DNA of 64,000 nucleotides, taken from Candidatus Latescibacterota bacterium (GTDB taxonomy: Bacteria; Latescibacterota; UBA2968). The notes under the pieces are model-generated. The model was given only the letters and a program-made list of their open reading frames with translations, was not told where the DNA came from and made no database searches. Shown here in pieces: positions 44,674 to 53,527 of the stretch. Numbering within the stretch: position 1 is the first letter of the stretch; every line of letters begins with the position of its first letter. Made by a program: the position numbers and the translations under genes. The DNA is taken from positions 62,001 through 126,000 of the forward strand of contig JAJEHL010000024.1 in the NCBI GenBank assembly GCA_022823725.1, written 5' to 3'.

Positions 44674-45267
44674 TTAATACTCCCGACGGCCTTCCAGCGC
44701 ACGTGACAACGTCACTTGATCGGCCAGGGCGAGATCACTGCCCACTGGCAACCCGCGCGCAATTTGTGTGACAGATACTTCAAACGGAGTCAAACATTGA
44801 GACAAATATTGTGCTGTGGCATCGCCCTCTACGGTCGGGCCGTTGGCGAGAATCACTTCTCGAATTTCCCCATGGCGCAAGCGGTGGAGCAACTGAGAAA
44901 TATTTAAGTCTTCTGGACCAATACCATCCAGAGGCGAAATTCGCCCGTCCAATACGTGATAAAGCCCCCGGTAAAGTCCGGTGCGCTCAAATGCCAAAAG
45001 ATCGCCGATAAAATCAATGACCATCACACTGGAACGATCTCGACGCATATCGCTGCACACAGAACACGGCTCAACCTCAGTCAAATTAAAACAAATTGAA
45101 CACCGCCGCACCCGGGTCTTGACATCCACCATCAAATCGGCGAGTTCGCGCACCTCATCCGTATCCCAAGTCAACATCTCCAGCGCGAGACGCCGGGCTG
45201 TTTTAGCACCTATTCCGGGCAACCGATTCAAAGCAGCAATCAATTTTTCAATGGCCTCTGATGCCAT
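44674..45267 (-). CDS. recR: Recombination protein RecR
   Basis: A 197-aa protein of the RecFOR gap-repair pathway. Helix-hairpin-helix L-P-G-I-G-A-K-T-A-R-R-L-A near residue 20, the zinc finger C-S-I-C ... C-S-V-C near 57-75, and a Toprim domain (V-M-V-I-D-F-I-G-D-L, then L-A-N-G-P-T-V-E-G-D-A-T-A). The ATG at 45267 gives the standard M-A-S-E-A-I-E-K-L start. It lies between ybaB and pgsA; the dnaX-ybaB-recR order is widely conserved. Confidence 0.96.
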   Translation of the reverse strand: MASEAIEKLIAALNRLPGIGAKTARRLALEMLTWDTDEVRELADLMVDVKTRVRRCSICFNLTEVEPCSVCSDMRRDRSSVMVIDFIGDLLAFERTGLYRGLYHVLDGRISPLDGIGPEDLNISQLLHRLRHGEIREVILANGPTVEGDATAQYLSQCLTPFEVSVTQIARGLPVGSDLALADQVTLSRALEGRREY

Positions 45268-45311
45268 GGAAAACTCCAAAAACTATCGCGCGATGACTTC
45301 GCGCTTCTCCC

Positions 45312-45638
45312 TTAGAAACCCGGCATATTCATGCCGGGCGGAATAAGACCCGCTGTGGCTTTCTGCATTTCGGCCTCAGCCATATCCGCAGCTTTTTGAC
45401 GCGCCTGCTGAACCGCCGCCAGCACCAGGTCTTCCAACATTTCCACATCTTCGGGATCGACAACTTCGGGATTAATTTTAACCGACAAAATATCTTGATG
45501 CCCACTGGCTCTTACTGTCACCATACCCCCACCCGAAGTCGCCTCTACCTCTTTTGCCCCCAGTTCTTCTTGCACCCTGGACAGCTTGGCCTGCAACTTT
45601 TGAGCCTGCTTCATCATCGCGCCCATACCTTTTGCCAT
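45312..45638 (-). CDS. ybaB: YbaB/EbfC-family nucleoid-associated protein
   Basis: A 108-aa DNA-binding protein. M-K-Q-A-Q-K-L-Q-A-K-L at the N-terminus, the G-G-G-M-V-T-V-R-A-S-G central strand and the P-E-D-V-E-M-L-E-D-L-V-L-A-A helix are typical. It sits between dnaX and recR as in most bacteria. Confidence 0.95.
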   Translation of the reverse strand: MAKGMGAMMKQAQKLQAKLSRVQEELGAKEVEATSGGGMVTVRASGHQDILSVKINPEVVDPEDVEMLEDLVLAAVQQARQKAADMAEAEMQKATAGLIPPGMNMPGF

Positions 45639-45680
45639 ACTTTAGCTCCTTAAAAAGCAATGTTCTCAACGCAGCAATTC

Positions 45681-47411
45681 CTACCTGATCACTTCGCCAC
45701 TAAATACCTGCATCACCATCTGCACGCGCTCATCTTCTTCTGTACTCTTCTCCTCAACTATTTGCTCTTTATTGTCATCGTAAACAACCTCACATGAGAT
45801 GGTGACTGTACCTCCAAAAACACCGCGCGCAACTTCTTCTACCAGAGCGCGGCTGCGCCGCACTTGATTGGCGTGAAATTCGTGGCTCTGCTTGTGAAAG
45901 GACACCATTAAAAGTCGCCCATCCATTGATTGCGGACGGCCTTCGGCCAAAAATGTGCCCACCGATATGCTCCTGCTCTTCACTGCCTGTACCAGTTCTG
46001 CCCACTTATCTTTTACAATAGAAAAGTCTGGCGGTTCTTCTGAAGATACATCTGGCACTGAAGGTGTTTCTGCTTGTGGCTGTTCTGCCACGGGCCGACC
46101 GTTGCCCCTCTGTTGCGGTGGTGAAGATTTGGAAGCCGTTGTTGGCGGTGGTAACTTCCCACTCTCTCCCCTGACGCGCGTGTCTGGTTTGGATGATGTC
46201 GCTTTCCGCTTTGGTGCAGGTTGGGGCCTGGGCAATGGCCGCCGCGTTTCAGTAGCCATCCCCCGGCTTTTTAACCCCCGTTCGAGTTGTTCTAATCGGC
46301 TAATCAAAACCTGCAAATCTACACTTGACGTCATCTGTACCAGCTTCATAACTGTCAATTCAAGCCAGAATCGAGGCTCGGTCACTCGACTAATCTGAGT
46401 TTCCAATTCCCCTACGGCATTGAGCATGCGCACGAGATCTGCCTCTTCAAATTGCGCGGCAACCTCTGCATACTGCACGCGGTCAGCTTCTGGCAAATTT
46501 TCATCAGTCAAATCTCCCGCGGCACAGGCAACGAGTAAATGCCGAAAATGCGCCATTAACCCCGTCACAAATTCACCCAAGTCACTGCCTTCGCGTGCCA
46601 ATTCATCAATAATCTCCAACGCGCGAGCACCATCCCGATCCACAATGGCCTGCGTCAGGTCAAAATACACATCTCGGGGAATCAAACCCAGTAAATTTTG
46701 TACCGAATCTTCCGTAATACCAGCATCTGAAAATGCAATAACTTGATCCAATAAACTCAGTGCATCACGCATGCCCCCATCGGCTTTACGCGCGATCAAA
46801 AACAGCGCAGTTTCTTCCGCTGTTACGCCTTCTTCATCCACAGCCTTTTTGAGCTCTTCCACTATTGCCGAGGGTGGAATGCGCCGAAAATTGTAGCGCT
46901 GACACCGGGATAAAATGGTTTCAGGCACCTTGTGAGCTTCCGTCGTCGCAAATACAAAAACAACATGCGCTGGCGGTTCTTCGAGCGTTTTGAGCAAGGC
47001 ATTAAAAGCCTCAGTCGTGAGCATGTGTACTTCATCGATAATATAAACCTTGCGCTTGCCCTGCGAAGCCGCATACCCCACCTCTTCGCGCAATTGCCTT
47101 ATTTCGTCAATCCCGCGATTCGAAGCCCCGTCAATCTCCAGCACATCCATGCTGTTGCCCTGACGAATGGCAACACACGAAGCACACTCTCCACACGGTT
47201 CAGCCGTTGGTCCCTGCTCGCAGTTGAGTGCCATGGCAAGCAATCGCGCCGTCGTGGTCTTACCCGTTCCTCGAGGTCCGGAAAACAGATACGACTGCGC
47301 CACGCGCTCCATCCGGATGGCGTTTTGCAATGTAGTGGTCACATGGCTTTGTGCAACCACTGTTTCAAATGCCTGTGGCCTTCGCTTGCGAGCCATTACC
47401 GTGTAAGACAT
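45681..47411 (-). CDS. dnaX: DNA polymerase III subunits gamma/tau
   Basis: Clamp-loader ATPase of the replicase. At 576 aa it has Walker A G-P-R-G-T-G-K-T-T near 45, a zinc module with four Cys (C-E-Q ... C-G-E-C-A-S-C), Walker B V-Y-I-I-D-E-V-H-M and the sensor region F-A-T-T-E-A-H-K-V-P-E-T-I-L-S-R-C. After about residue 375 comes a Pro/Ser-rich linker and a tau-like C-terminal domain. ATG 47411 with GGAG is preferred over a start seven codons earlier. No obvious slippery A-run for programmed gamma production stands out. The SRP RNA gene lies about 110 bases upstream. Confidence 0.95.
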   Translation of the reverse strand: MSYTVMARKRRPQAFETVVAQSHVTTTLQNAIRMERVAQSYLFSGPRGTGKTTTARLLAMALNCEQGPTAEPCGECASCVAIRQGNSMDVLEIDGASNRGIDEIRQLREEVGYAASQGKRKVYIIDEVHMLTTEAFNALLKTLEEPPAHVVFVFATTEAHKVPETILSRCQRYNFRRIPPSAIVEELKKAVDEEGVTAEETALFLIARKADGGMRDALSLLDQVIAFSDAGITEDSVQNLLGLIPRDVYFDLTQAIVDRDGARALEIIDELAREGSDLGEFVTGLMAHFRHLLVACAAGDLTDENLPEADRVQYAEVAAQFEEADLVRMLNAVGELETQISRVTEPRFWLELTVMKLVQMTSSVDLQVLISRLEQLERGLKSRGMATETRRPLPRPQPAPKRKATSSKPDTRVRGESGKLPPPTTASKSSPPQQRGNGRPVAEQPQAETPSVPDVSSEEPPDFSIVKDKWAELVQAVKSRSISVGTFLAEGRPQSMDGRLLMVSFHKQSHEFHANQVRRSRALVEEVARGVFGGTVTISCEVVYDDNKEQIVEEKSTEEDERVQMVMQVFSGEVIR

Positions 47412-47520
47412 AAGAACTCCAAAGGAGGCCATTCCAACCCCAGCCTCCCATCCCGAAAAAAAAGGTCGTGCACCGCGCTTCGAGCCGCTACCCCGGGGCG
47501 TTCAATGAGCGCTCGCTCCT

Positions 47521-47616
47521 GCCAGGTGCCCCTGCGGCACACGCACCAATTTGCTTACCGCTGCTACCTTCCGGTCCTGACGGGGTTCGGCATAGGCACG
47601 TTGCGCAGGACCTGAC
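47521..47616 (-). ncRNA. ffs: Signal recognition particle RNA (4.5S-type)
   Basis: The minus strand contains the near-invariant SRP RNA domain IV core: CCGTCAGGACCGGAAGG, then TAGCAGCGG (plus positions about 47556-47584). The flanks pair into one long hairpin (CAGG/CCTG and CCTGCG/CGCAGG at the ends), giving about 95 nt, the length of the small bacterial form. The exact ends are approximate. Location next to dnaX is common. Confidence 0.92.
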
Positions 47617-47792
47617 GATCTACGCTGCCTACTCATTGACCGCGATCCAAAATACCGGTTCTCAGACGTGGAATTCGACCCCGCTATAGCGGATTGCGGG
47701 CTACAGGGCACCGCTATCTCCCCGTCTAGCACGACCTGAAAACAGTGAGATACAAGAGGAATCTCACCTCTCGCCTCTTAACAATATATATT

Positions 47793-47869
<77 letters not shown>

Positions 47870-47870
47870 C

Positions 47871-48242
47871 CTAAACCGCTTCAACCACGATATTGCGTAC
47901 TCCCGAAACAGATTTGAGCACCGTGGCATCGCCCAGCACCCGCCCAATAATATTAACGGGACTTGCGGGACGAATTTCATCTCCATGACTGGCTGGGGTC
48001 TGACCGTAAAAAATGCAAAATGCATGACCCGGCGGCCAATATCCGAGATCGTTTAACGCCACAGTTTCACATGCATCTTCGGGACCTGCTTGAACGGGAA
48101 TTGCAAAGTAAATCTCATCGCCCCATGTATTAAACGAACTATCCAGCGGCAAAACCTCGCGAATTTTGCCTGCTGTTTGCGAATCGTTTAACTCGGCGTC
48201 GAGTTCAATATCGCCAACTGTAATGCGAATGGGATGCGGCAT
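47871..48242 (-). CDS. Cyclophilin-like fold protein
   Basis: A 123-aa protein. The text P-I-R-I-T-V-G-D-I-E-L-D-A-E-L-N-D, then G-D-E-I-Y-F-A-I-P-V and D-L-G-Y-W-P-P-G-H-A-F-C-I-F-Y-G-Q-T-P matches the TM1367-type cyclophilin-like family (DUF369). The molecular role is unsettled. Its ATG at 48242 is set because longer frames run backward through the tRNA-Ser gene. The stop lies 2 bases before the 5' end of tRNA-Ala, so the gene is wedged between tRNAs and may be co-transcribed and processed with them. Confidence 0.82.
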   Translation of the reverse strand: MPHPIRITVGDIELDAELNDSQTAGKIREVLPLDSSFNTWGDEIYFAIPVQAGPEDACETVALNDLGYWPPGHAFCIFYGQTPASHGDEIRPASPVNIIGRVLGDATVLKSVSGVRNIVVEAV

Positions 48243-48261
48243 AACGGCCTCGTGATATTTT

Positions 48262-48351
<90 letters not shown>

Positions 48352-48413
48352 AATATAGCTATAAGCGATCAGCTTCCATACACTCATGCGCCAAAGACTG
48401 AGCGCCTGTTTTT

Positions 48414-48503
<90 letters not shown>

Positions 48504-48508
48504 AATAT

Positions 48509-48967
48509 TTATTTTTTCCGCAAAGTTTGAAAAAACGCCCGCAACACCTGACCACACGCATCTTCTAAAACACCTCGGCGCACATATAGGCGATGATTCA
48601 AACGTGTATCTTCCACAATATTTCTCAGAGATCCACAAGCCCCGGTTTTGGGATCGCAAGCGCCAAAAACCAACCGGGACAATCGGGCAAGCACCATAGC
48701 CCCCGCACACATCGCACAGGGTTCCAGTGTTGCGTAAAGTGTGCAGTTACTCAACCACCGTGTGCCCAACTTTTCTGTCGCCTGCCCAATAACGAGCATT
48801 TCGGCATGCGCCGTGGGATCATTGAGCTGGACAATGCGATTGTGATCTCGTGCGATTACCTCGCCATTGTGCATCACAACAGCGCCAATAGGCACTTCCT
48901 GCTCGCTTGCCGCCACGCGGGCTTCTTCAAGCGCAAATTTCATGCCTGTCAGGTCATCATCCAGCAC
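48509..48967 (-). CDS. tadA: tRNA-specific adenosine deaminase
   Basis: Converts A34 to inosine in tRNA-Arg(ACG). The zinc site is complete: T-A-H-A-E near residue 53 with catalytic Glu, and L-E-P-C-A-M-C-A-G-A near 82-91. P-I-G-A-V-V precedes it. GTG at 48967 with GGAG 5 bases upstream is the best start (152 aa); the ATG at 48943 is an alternative. The stop is 5 bases from tRNA-Ser(CGA), which reinforces a tRNA-processing cluster. Confidence 0.94.
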   Translation of the reverse strand: MLDDDLTGMKFALEEARVAASEQEVPIGAVVMHNGEVIARDHNRIVQLNDPTAHAEMLVIGQATEKLGTRWLSNCTLYATLEPCAMCAGAMVLARLSRLVFGACDPKTGACGSLRNIVEDTRLNHRLYVRRGVLEDACGQVLRAFFQTLRKK

Positions 48968-49042
48968 GAATACTCCGCGAAAACAACACTGGTCATAGAG
49001 AAAAAATATACGGGTTTCCCCACACCGAGTCAACCATCAACA

Positions 49043-49813
49043 TCAGGGCATCCAGATATTCCACTTGCCGTGCTTTTCCCAGATGCGACAGGCATCACAG
49101 GTACACATCCAGCGGAGGGCAAAACGCGGTTTATTACTCGTATTGAGAGACCCGGAATGTATTAACAGATAATGAAAAAACAGTACATCTCCTCGGGACG
49201 GCCTCAACTCAATCGGCTCTCCCATATCAAACTTTTGTAGCGATTTCGCAAAATCTGACAGCATTTGATAGCGGTCGGGATCCCGCACCGCCGCCTCGCT
49301 GAGCTTTCGGTGTGACCCTGGCCAGACCGCAGTCCCACCACCCTGCGCAACACCAGAATCGAGATAAGTCAGAGAGGAGACCCGAAATGACCCGGGAAAA
49401 ACATTAAAAGGTCGATGTCCGCCATCAACGTGCCCACCGAGATAATCCCAGCCTTTCGAAACCGGAAATACACTGCGTGCCCACACTGCCTCAGGCTGTG
49501 GTTTCTGACAGTGAAATGCACCTGCATTCTCCCGAACCAGTTGGCTCTGCACCTCGTAAAACGCAGGCGTACAACAAGCCAGCAACGCGGGATCACGAAC
49601 CCCAAAATGTTCAATCACCCCCTGGCGGGCGATTGTTGTCACCCCATCTGTTTCGTCTGGCAAAGGAGACCACGAAGCCGGATCATCCCGATCCATCCCG
49701 AGCGCAGACCACATCGCAGCTTCCGCATTGGCAATTGTCTCTTCTGGAATCAAGCCCGACACCAGCACATATCCATCTCGATCATATTGCGCCAGTTGCT
49801 CTTGTGAAAGCAT
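49043..49813 (-). CDS. Phytanoyl-CoA dioxygenase (PhyH) family protein
   Basis: A 256-aa Fe(II)/2-oxoglutarate oxygenase. It begins L-A-Q-Y-D-R-D-G-Y-V-L-V-S-G; the metal pair is in G-G-H-V-D-G-G-H-R-P (His-x-Asp near 127-129), G-G-G-T-A-V-W-P-G-S-H follows, and the distal His is in L-L-I-H-S-G-S near 218 with a following Arg. The substrate is unknown. The RpiB-like gene lies 30 bases upstream in the same direction. Confidence 0.9.
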   Translation of the reverse strand: MLSQEQLAQYDRDGYVLVSGLIPEETIANAEAAMWSALGMDRDDPASWSPLPDETDGVTTIARQGVIEHFGVRDPALLACCTPAFYEVQSQLVRENAGAFHCQKPQPEAVWARSVFPVSKGWDYLGGHVDGGHRPFNVFPGSFRVSSLTYLDSGVAQGGGTAVWPGSHRKLSEAAVRDPDRYQMLSDFAKSLQKFDMGEPIELRPSRGDVLFFHYLLIHSGSLNTSNKPRFALRWMCTCDACRIWEKHGKWNIWMP

Positions 49814-49843
49814 AGGCTACTCCTGGTTAAAAGAACATTCAGC

Positions 49844-50566
49844 TCAATCCCGAGTCTCACCTTCCACCCCATCAATTTCTCGAACACGCGCGGCATATTG
49901 ACCGCCCTCAAACGGGGTGCTCAGCCACGTCGCAACAATCTCTTTCGCCACGGTATCCCCCACCACGCCGACACCGAGACACAAAATATTGGCATCCACA
50001 TGAGCGCGGGCAAATTTCGCCGATGTCACATCGTGACACGAAACAGCGCGAATCCCTTTTATTTTATTGGCAACGAGAGCAGCCCCCGTACCTCCCCCAT
50101 CAACCACAATACCCGTCAACAAATTCTTCTCCAGAACAACATCAGCCACCGTTTTTGCCACACCGACATAAGATGCCTCTTGCGGACTGTGTACCCCACA
50201 ATCCATCACCTCTCGCCCGGCATCTTGCAACATAAGCACAATCTGTTTCTTCAGTTCAAATCCCTTGTGGTCCGCACCAATAGCCACAACACTCGATTTC
50301 TGAGACTCTTGAACCACCGCCTCATCATCAGCCACGACCAGACGCACCTTCTGCTGCCGTATCAGATCCCGCGCCAACGGCGTCACAATCGCGTTGGGCG
50401 TCACATAAACCGCATCGCCACCGCGATTGATTGCAGATTTGACCAGATCTTCCGTCACCAAACTCACTGGCGGGTCAATCGGCGCAGATACCGCGCGCCC
50501 CTCCAACGCCTTCAACCGCCGCACAACTTCGGCAACAATCCGCTGTATTAATTTTTCATCTGGCAT
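49844..50566 (-). CDS. RpiB/LacAB-family sugar-phosphate isomerase with N-terminal extension
   Basis: A 240-aa protein. Residues about 92-235 form the RpiB domain: V-A-I-G-A-D-H-K-G-F-E-L-K-K, D-G-G-G-T-G-A-A-L-V-A-N-K and C-L-G-V-G-V-V-G. The usual catalytic Cys before the G-T-G loop is replaced (V-D-G-G-G-T-G), as in some members. The first 90 residues hold an amphipathic helix (L-I-Q-R-I-V-A-E-V-V-R-R-L), a flexible link, then V-T-E-D-L-V-K-S-A and G-A-I-V-T-P-L-A-R-D-like text, which resembles encapsulation and linker segments of bacterial-microcompartment enzymes. No shell-protein gene is in the window. The ribosome site is weak. Confidence 0.85.
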   Translation of the reverse strand: MPDEKLIQRIVAEVVRRLKALEGRAVSAPIDPPVSLVTEDLVKSAINRGGDAVYVTPNAIVTPLARDLIRQQKVRLVVADDEAVVQESQKSSVVAIGADHKGFELKKQIVLMLQDAGREVMDCGVHSPQEASYVGVAKTVADVVLEKNLLTGIVVDGGGTGAALVANKIKGIRAVSCHDVTSAKFARAHVDANILCLGVGVVGDTVAKEIVATWLSTPFEGGQYAARVREIDGVEGETRD

Positions 50567-50710
50567 AACAAGAGGCTGGAGACTGGGGGCTAGGGACTGG
50601 TAGGTTGAGTGGTTGGACTGACCGCTGAAACATAGATGTTCAATGGCGGGATGTCAAGAGGAATGCCCTGATATTCAGATACTTATAAATCAAAGAATTA
50701 AAAATTGCGC

Positions 50711-50739
50711 TTGACACTGATATTCACTTCCAGTAGATT
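50711..50739 (+). promoter_or_regulatory. Promoter of tRNA-Asn
   Basis: A perfect TTGACA (50711-50716) and TAGATT (50734-50739) with 17 bases between. Transcription would start near 50746, 18 bases before the tRNA. The interval 50567-50710 upstream holds a G-rich stretch (50574-50620) and nothing else recognisable. Confidence 0.65.
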
Positions 50740-50763
50740 TCATCGCTATTGGAAATATGACGT

Positions 50764-50839
50764 TCCGGCGTAGCTCAGCTGGCAGAGCAAGTGGCTGTTA
50801 ACCACTGGGTCGTAGGTTCGAGTCCTACCGCCGGAGCCA
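50764..50839 (+). tRNA. tRNA-Asn (anticodon GTT)
   Basis: A 76-nt cloverleaf: acceptor TCCGGCG/CGCCGGA, D-arm TAGCTCAGCTGGCAGAGC, anticodon loop CTGTTAA in stem AGTGG/CCACT, T-arm TAGGTTCGAGTCCTA, CCA encoded. Confidence 0.97.
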
Positions 50840-50870
50840 TGAACATTAACATGTTGTTTTAAAAAATTTA

Positions 50871-50902
50871 AAAGGCTGCGAAAATATTCGCAGCCTTTTT
50901 TT
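50871..50902 (+). terminator. Terminator of tRNA-Asn
   Basis: AAAGGCTGCGAA pairs with TTCGCAGCCTTT (12 bp, 4-base loop) and continues in a T run. The A-rich 5' side allows use on the minus strand as well. Confidence 0.88.
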
Positions 50903-50962
50903 GTTTGTGACCTGAATCTTGCCCACTCTCTCATCCCCAATTGCCTAAAAACGGTACTCCCC

Positions 50963-51136
<174 letters not shown>

Positions 51137-51194
51137 TTATCCTCTTGTAGGAGAATGTTTGATTAGTCAGAGATTTCCCCAACCCGCTAAAAAG

Positions 51195-53249
51195 CTACTG
51201 ATCCAGCCTGTCTAACATATATTCGTCTGGGTTTGGAATGTCTTCCCACTTTCGTGCATCGCTTCGTTCGCTGACGACGGGAAGGACACTCATTCGCAGG
51301 TGCGCGCATCCCATTGGGATCATATCGATGCTCTCCTGGGGTTCGGAAGACTTTACTGGGCTTTCACGAAGAGAGTCGACCGTATGTTTAATCTGAGTCT
51401 GCCATTCAGGGATCCTCTTAGCAGGCACTTTTAGCACAATTGGGGCCGCACTTTCCTGCCAGGGCTGATCCGGTATTCTATCTGAGACGGATACTGTTAC
51501 CGAATCAGATAGATCATTCGGATCGACTTCCAATCCGTAGTTCCATTGAGAGGCAGGTTTGATTGATTGACGAGGCCAGTCATCAGGTCCCCCTGATTCC
51601 CTCGTCCAGTCTTCCTTGATCCGAACTGAGTAACTGAGCGGGCCTCGATCAATCGTGATCGCGCCACTTCTTGGCCACGTCGTTGCTGAGACTTCGGCGG
51701 CAAATTGGATTTGGACAACATCGCCGCTCTGCCACTCTCTTTCAATCCGGATCATCTTACCTTCACTAGCTTCGAATTTGGCCTTTTCATCTCCAATGCG
51801 AATCTCAGTTCCATGACTCCAGCCCGGTATTCGGCAGTAGAGTGGGAACCGAACAGGATTGTCCACGTCGATCACTAATGAAACAGATTCGCCAAATGGG
51901 TAACTCGTATTGGATTGGATACGTACAGTATGTCCTGATTCCCCTACCTTTGCAGTAACTGTATTGGGACTATAGAGCCAGGCGATCAGTCCGTTGTCAG
52001 GCGTGGCAAACCAGAGATGTCGAACAAATGAGGGCCACGCCTGTGCGGTATTGTGCTGACAACATCTGTGGGAATCGGCTGTGAATACAGGATGCTGCCC
52101 GCTGTTCTTGAAGTCCATTTCAGCGACCGAAAGCGGCATATTCGATGCAGTCAAATACCTCAAAGACCTGTGATCTGGCGCGTGCGAAGCTGGCAAATGG
52201 TTGAACGTGATATCTTCGATACGGTCCGCATACCCGGAATCTCCGGTGATCTCAGATAGGATATAGTGGCTCTTGTTCAACTCGCTCAAAGAGCACGTCT
52301 CGATGCCCTGTCGTGGATCGATTTTGCCCATTCTTATGCGCTCATCCGCCGCATGTGCTCCCCTCGGCATTTGCCCCCATGTTTTCATGAACCCATCGTA
52401 GAATAGCTCAGACATTCGCAAGTATCGTTCGTCACCAACAACAGGAAACATCTGAGCGGGATAGCGAAATCGCTGAGAGAAGTGAACGGTATGGTTGTCC
52501 AGCCACTGGTTCATGGCTGGCTGTGTTCGGTGATATACCTTGATGGCCAAATCCAGCAGCCATCGGTCACCGGTCTGGTTATACAACCAGAAGATATGCG
52601 GCATCAGATCTCCCGCACGCTTGATTTGAATCCGAGGCTTCCAATCGCCAAAGTGTTCGCGGTAGTTCTCGTAGTAATCCCAGGACATCTGGGGTAAAAA
52701 CTGATGGTCGGGCAACTCGGAGCAAAAGGTGAAGAAGCGAGTCAACAGCGAGAGAATCCTGTCGTCTCCAGTCGCTTCGTAGTGGCTGATCAATGCATCG
52801 TTCATAACAGCATGAGGCCAGATATCCACAATCTCCTGCCCTCCCACGCCCTTGAGTAGACGGTTGTGGTCGCTACCATAGTACCCATCCTCCCGCTGGG
52901 AAACGATCACACTCTCAATCCAGCGATTTGCAGTCTCTTGAAGTCGCGGTTGGCCCGTAAGAACAGACAAGTCATAGTATCCTCGCAGCCAGTATGGTGC
53001 TTCTTCCCAACCAGCTTCCGGCCCGCCGAGCCACCCGCTATCCGCATTGAGAAATTTACTTAGCTCATCGAGGCGGCCCACTTGTCCGTCTGCCATGAGA
53101 TCCAACTGAGTAGCCAACCACCCCACAGCCTTTACGGCACCCAAAGGCAATCGAATGATGGGGCTGGGCTTCAAAGGGGTTTGATTACCGGCATAATGTC
53201 GATTCTTACCAGAACAATCGGGTTGTTCAACGAGGTTGATCTTGGTCAT
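51195..53249 (-). CDS. Beta-L-arabinofuranosidase-like glycoside hydrolase (GH127/DUF1680)
   Basis: A 684-aa cytoplasmic-looking enzyme. An (alpha/alpha)6 toroid occupies about residues 40-430, with family segments P-Y-W-L-R-G-Y-Y-D-L, G-I-E-T-C-S-L-S-E-L-N-K-S (catalytic-region Glu and Cys) and R-C-C-Q-H-N-T-A-Q-A-W-P (double Cys of the zinc/thiolate site). Beta-sandwich domains follow (S-G-A-I-T-I-D-R-G-P-L-S-Y-S). GH127 enzymes cleave L-arabinofuranosides, but DUF1680 members have wide specificity. GGAAGG precedes the ATG. It is divergent from an AraC regulator and next to sulfatases, so a sulfated glycan is a likely substrate. Confidence 0.9.
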   Translation of the reverse strand: MTKINLVEQPDCSGKNRHYAGNQTPLKPSPIIRLPLGAVKAVGWLATQLDLMADGQVGRLDELSKFLNADSGWLGGPEAGWEEAPYWLRGYYDLSVLTGQPRLQETANRWIESVIVSQREDGYYGSDHNRLLKGVGGQEIVDIWPHAVMNDALISHYEATGDDRILSLLTRFFTFCSELPDHQFLPQMSWDYYENYREHFGDWKPRIQIKRAGDLMPHIFWLYNQTGDRWLLDLAIKVYHRTQPAMNQWLDNHTVHFSQRFRYPAQMFPVVGDERYLRMSELFYDGFMKTWGQMPRGAHAADERIRMGKIDPRQGIETCSLSELNKSHYILSEITGDSGYADRIEDITFNHLPASHAPDHRSLRYLTASNMPLSVAEMDFKNSGQHPVFTADSHRCCQHNTAQAWPSFVRHLWFATPDNGLIAWLYSPNTVTAKVGESGHTVRIQSNTSYPFGESVSLVIDVDNPVRFPLYCRIPGWSHGTEIRIGDEKAKFEASEGKMIRIEREWQSGDVVQIQFAAEVSATTWPRSGAITIDRGPLSYSVRIKEDWTRESGGPDDWPRQSIKPASQWNYGLEVDPNDLSDSVTVSVSDRIPDQPWQESAAPIVLKVPAKRIPEWQTQIKHTVDSLRESPVKSSEPQESIDMIPMGCAHLRMSVLPVVSERSDARKWEDIPNPDEYMLDRLDQ

Positions 53250-53326
53250 TCCAGCACCTTCCTTTCACTTCACTTGTTTTCTTGTCCAATTCCGTCAAGA
53301 CGTAAATGTTGCTTGACTATTCACAA

Positions 53327-53415
53327 TTGGACATTACAAAACTGAGATACATACACATGATACGAAAAGGAGTACTGAGACAGAATGCGCCAAAAAGCCC
53401 TAAACCTTTGCGAAA
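53327..53415. promoter_or_regulatory. Divergent GH127/AraC control region
   Basis: The interval 53250-53527 is AT-rich. It has TTGACT with an ACAAAA box 17 bases on, and two short motifs, TTGGACATT (53327-53335) and CTTTGCGAAA (53406-53415), which also occur together upstream of the sulfatase at 57.6 kb (57509-57517 and 57484-57493). They are candidate AraC-protein sites. Confidence 0.4.
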
Positions 53416-53527
53416 AAGTCATGACGATTCTAAAACCTTCAAATAACAATTGGATTTTGAGACCATTTTTTAATACCATGTCGTGTATAACCCCCTTTTA
53501 CGCCACCAAAACCAGCACAGGAATAGA

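Noticed and set aside
45681-47411. Programmed frameshift in dnaX
   Set aside because: No A6-7G-type slippery run followed by a stem is evident in the minus-strand coding sequence.
50574-50620. G-rich stretch as a G-quadruplex regulator
   Set aside because: G-runs are mostly two or three bases and irregular; support is too weak to call a feature.
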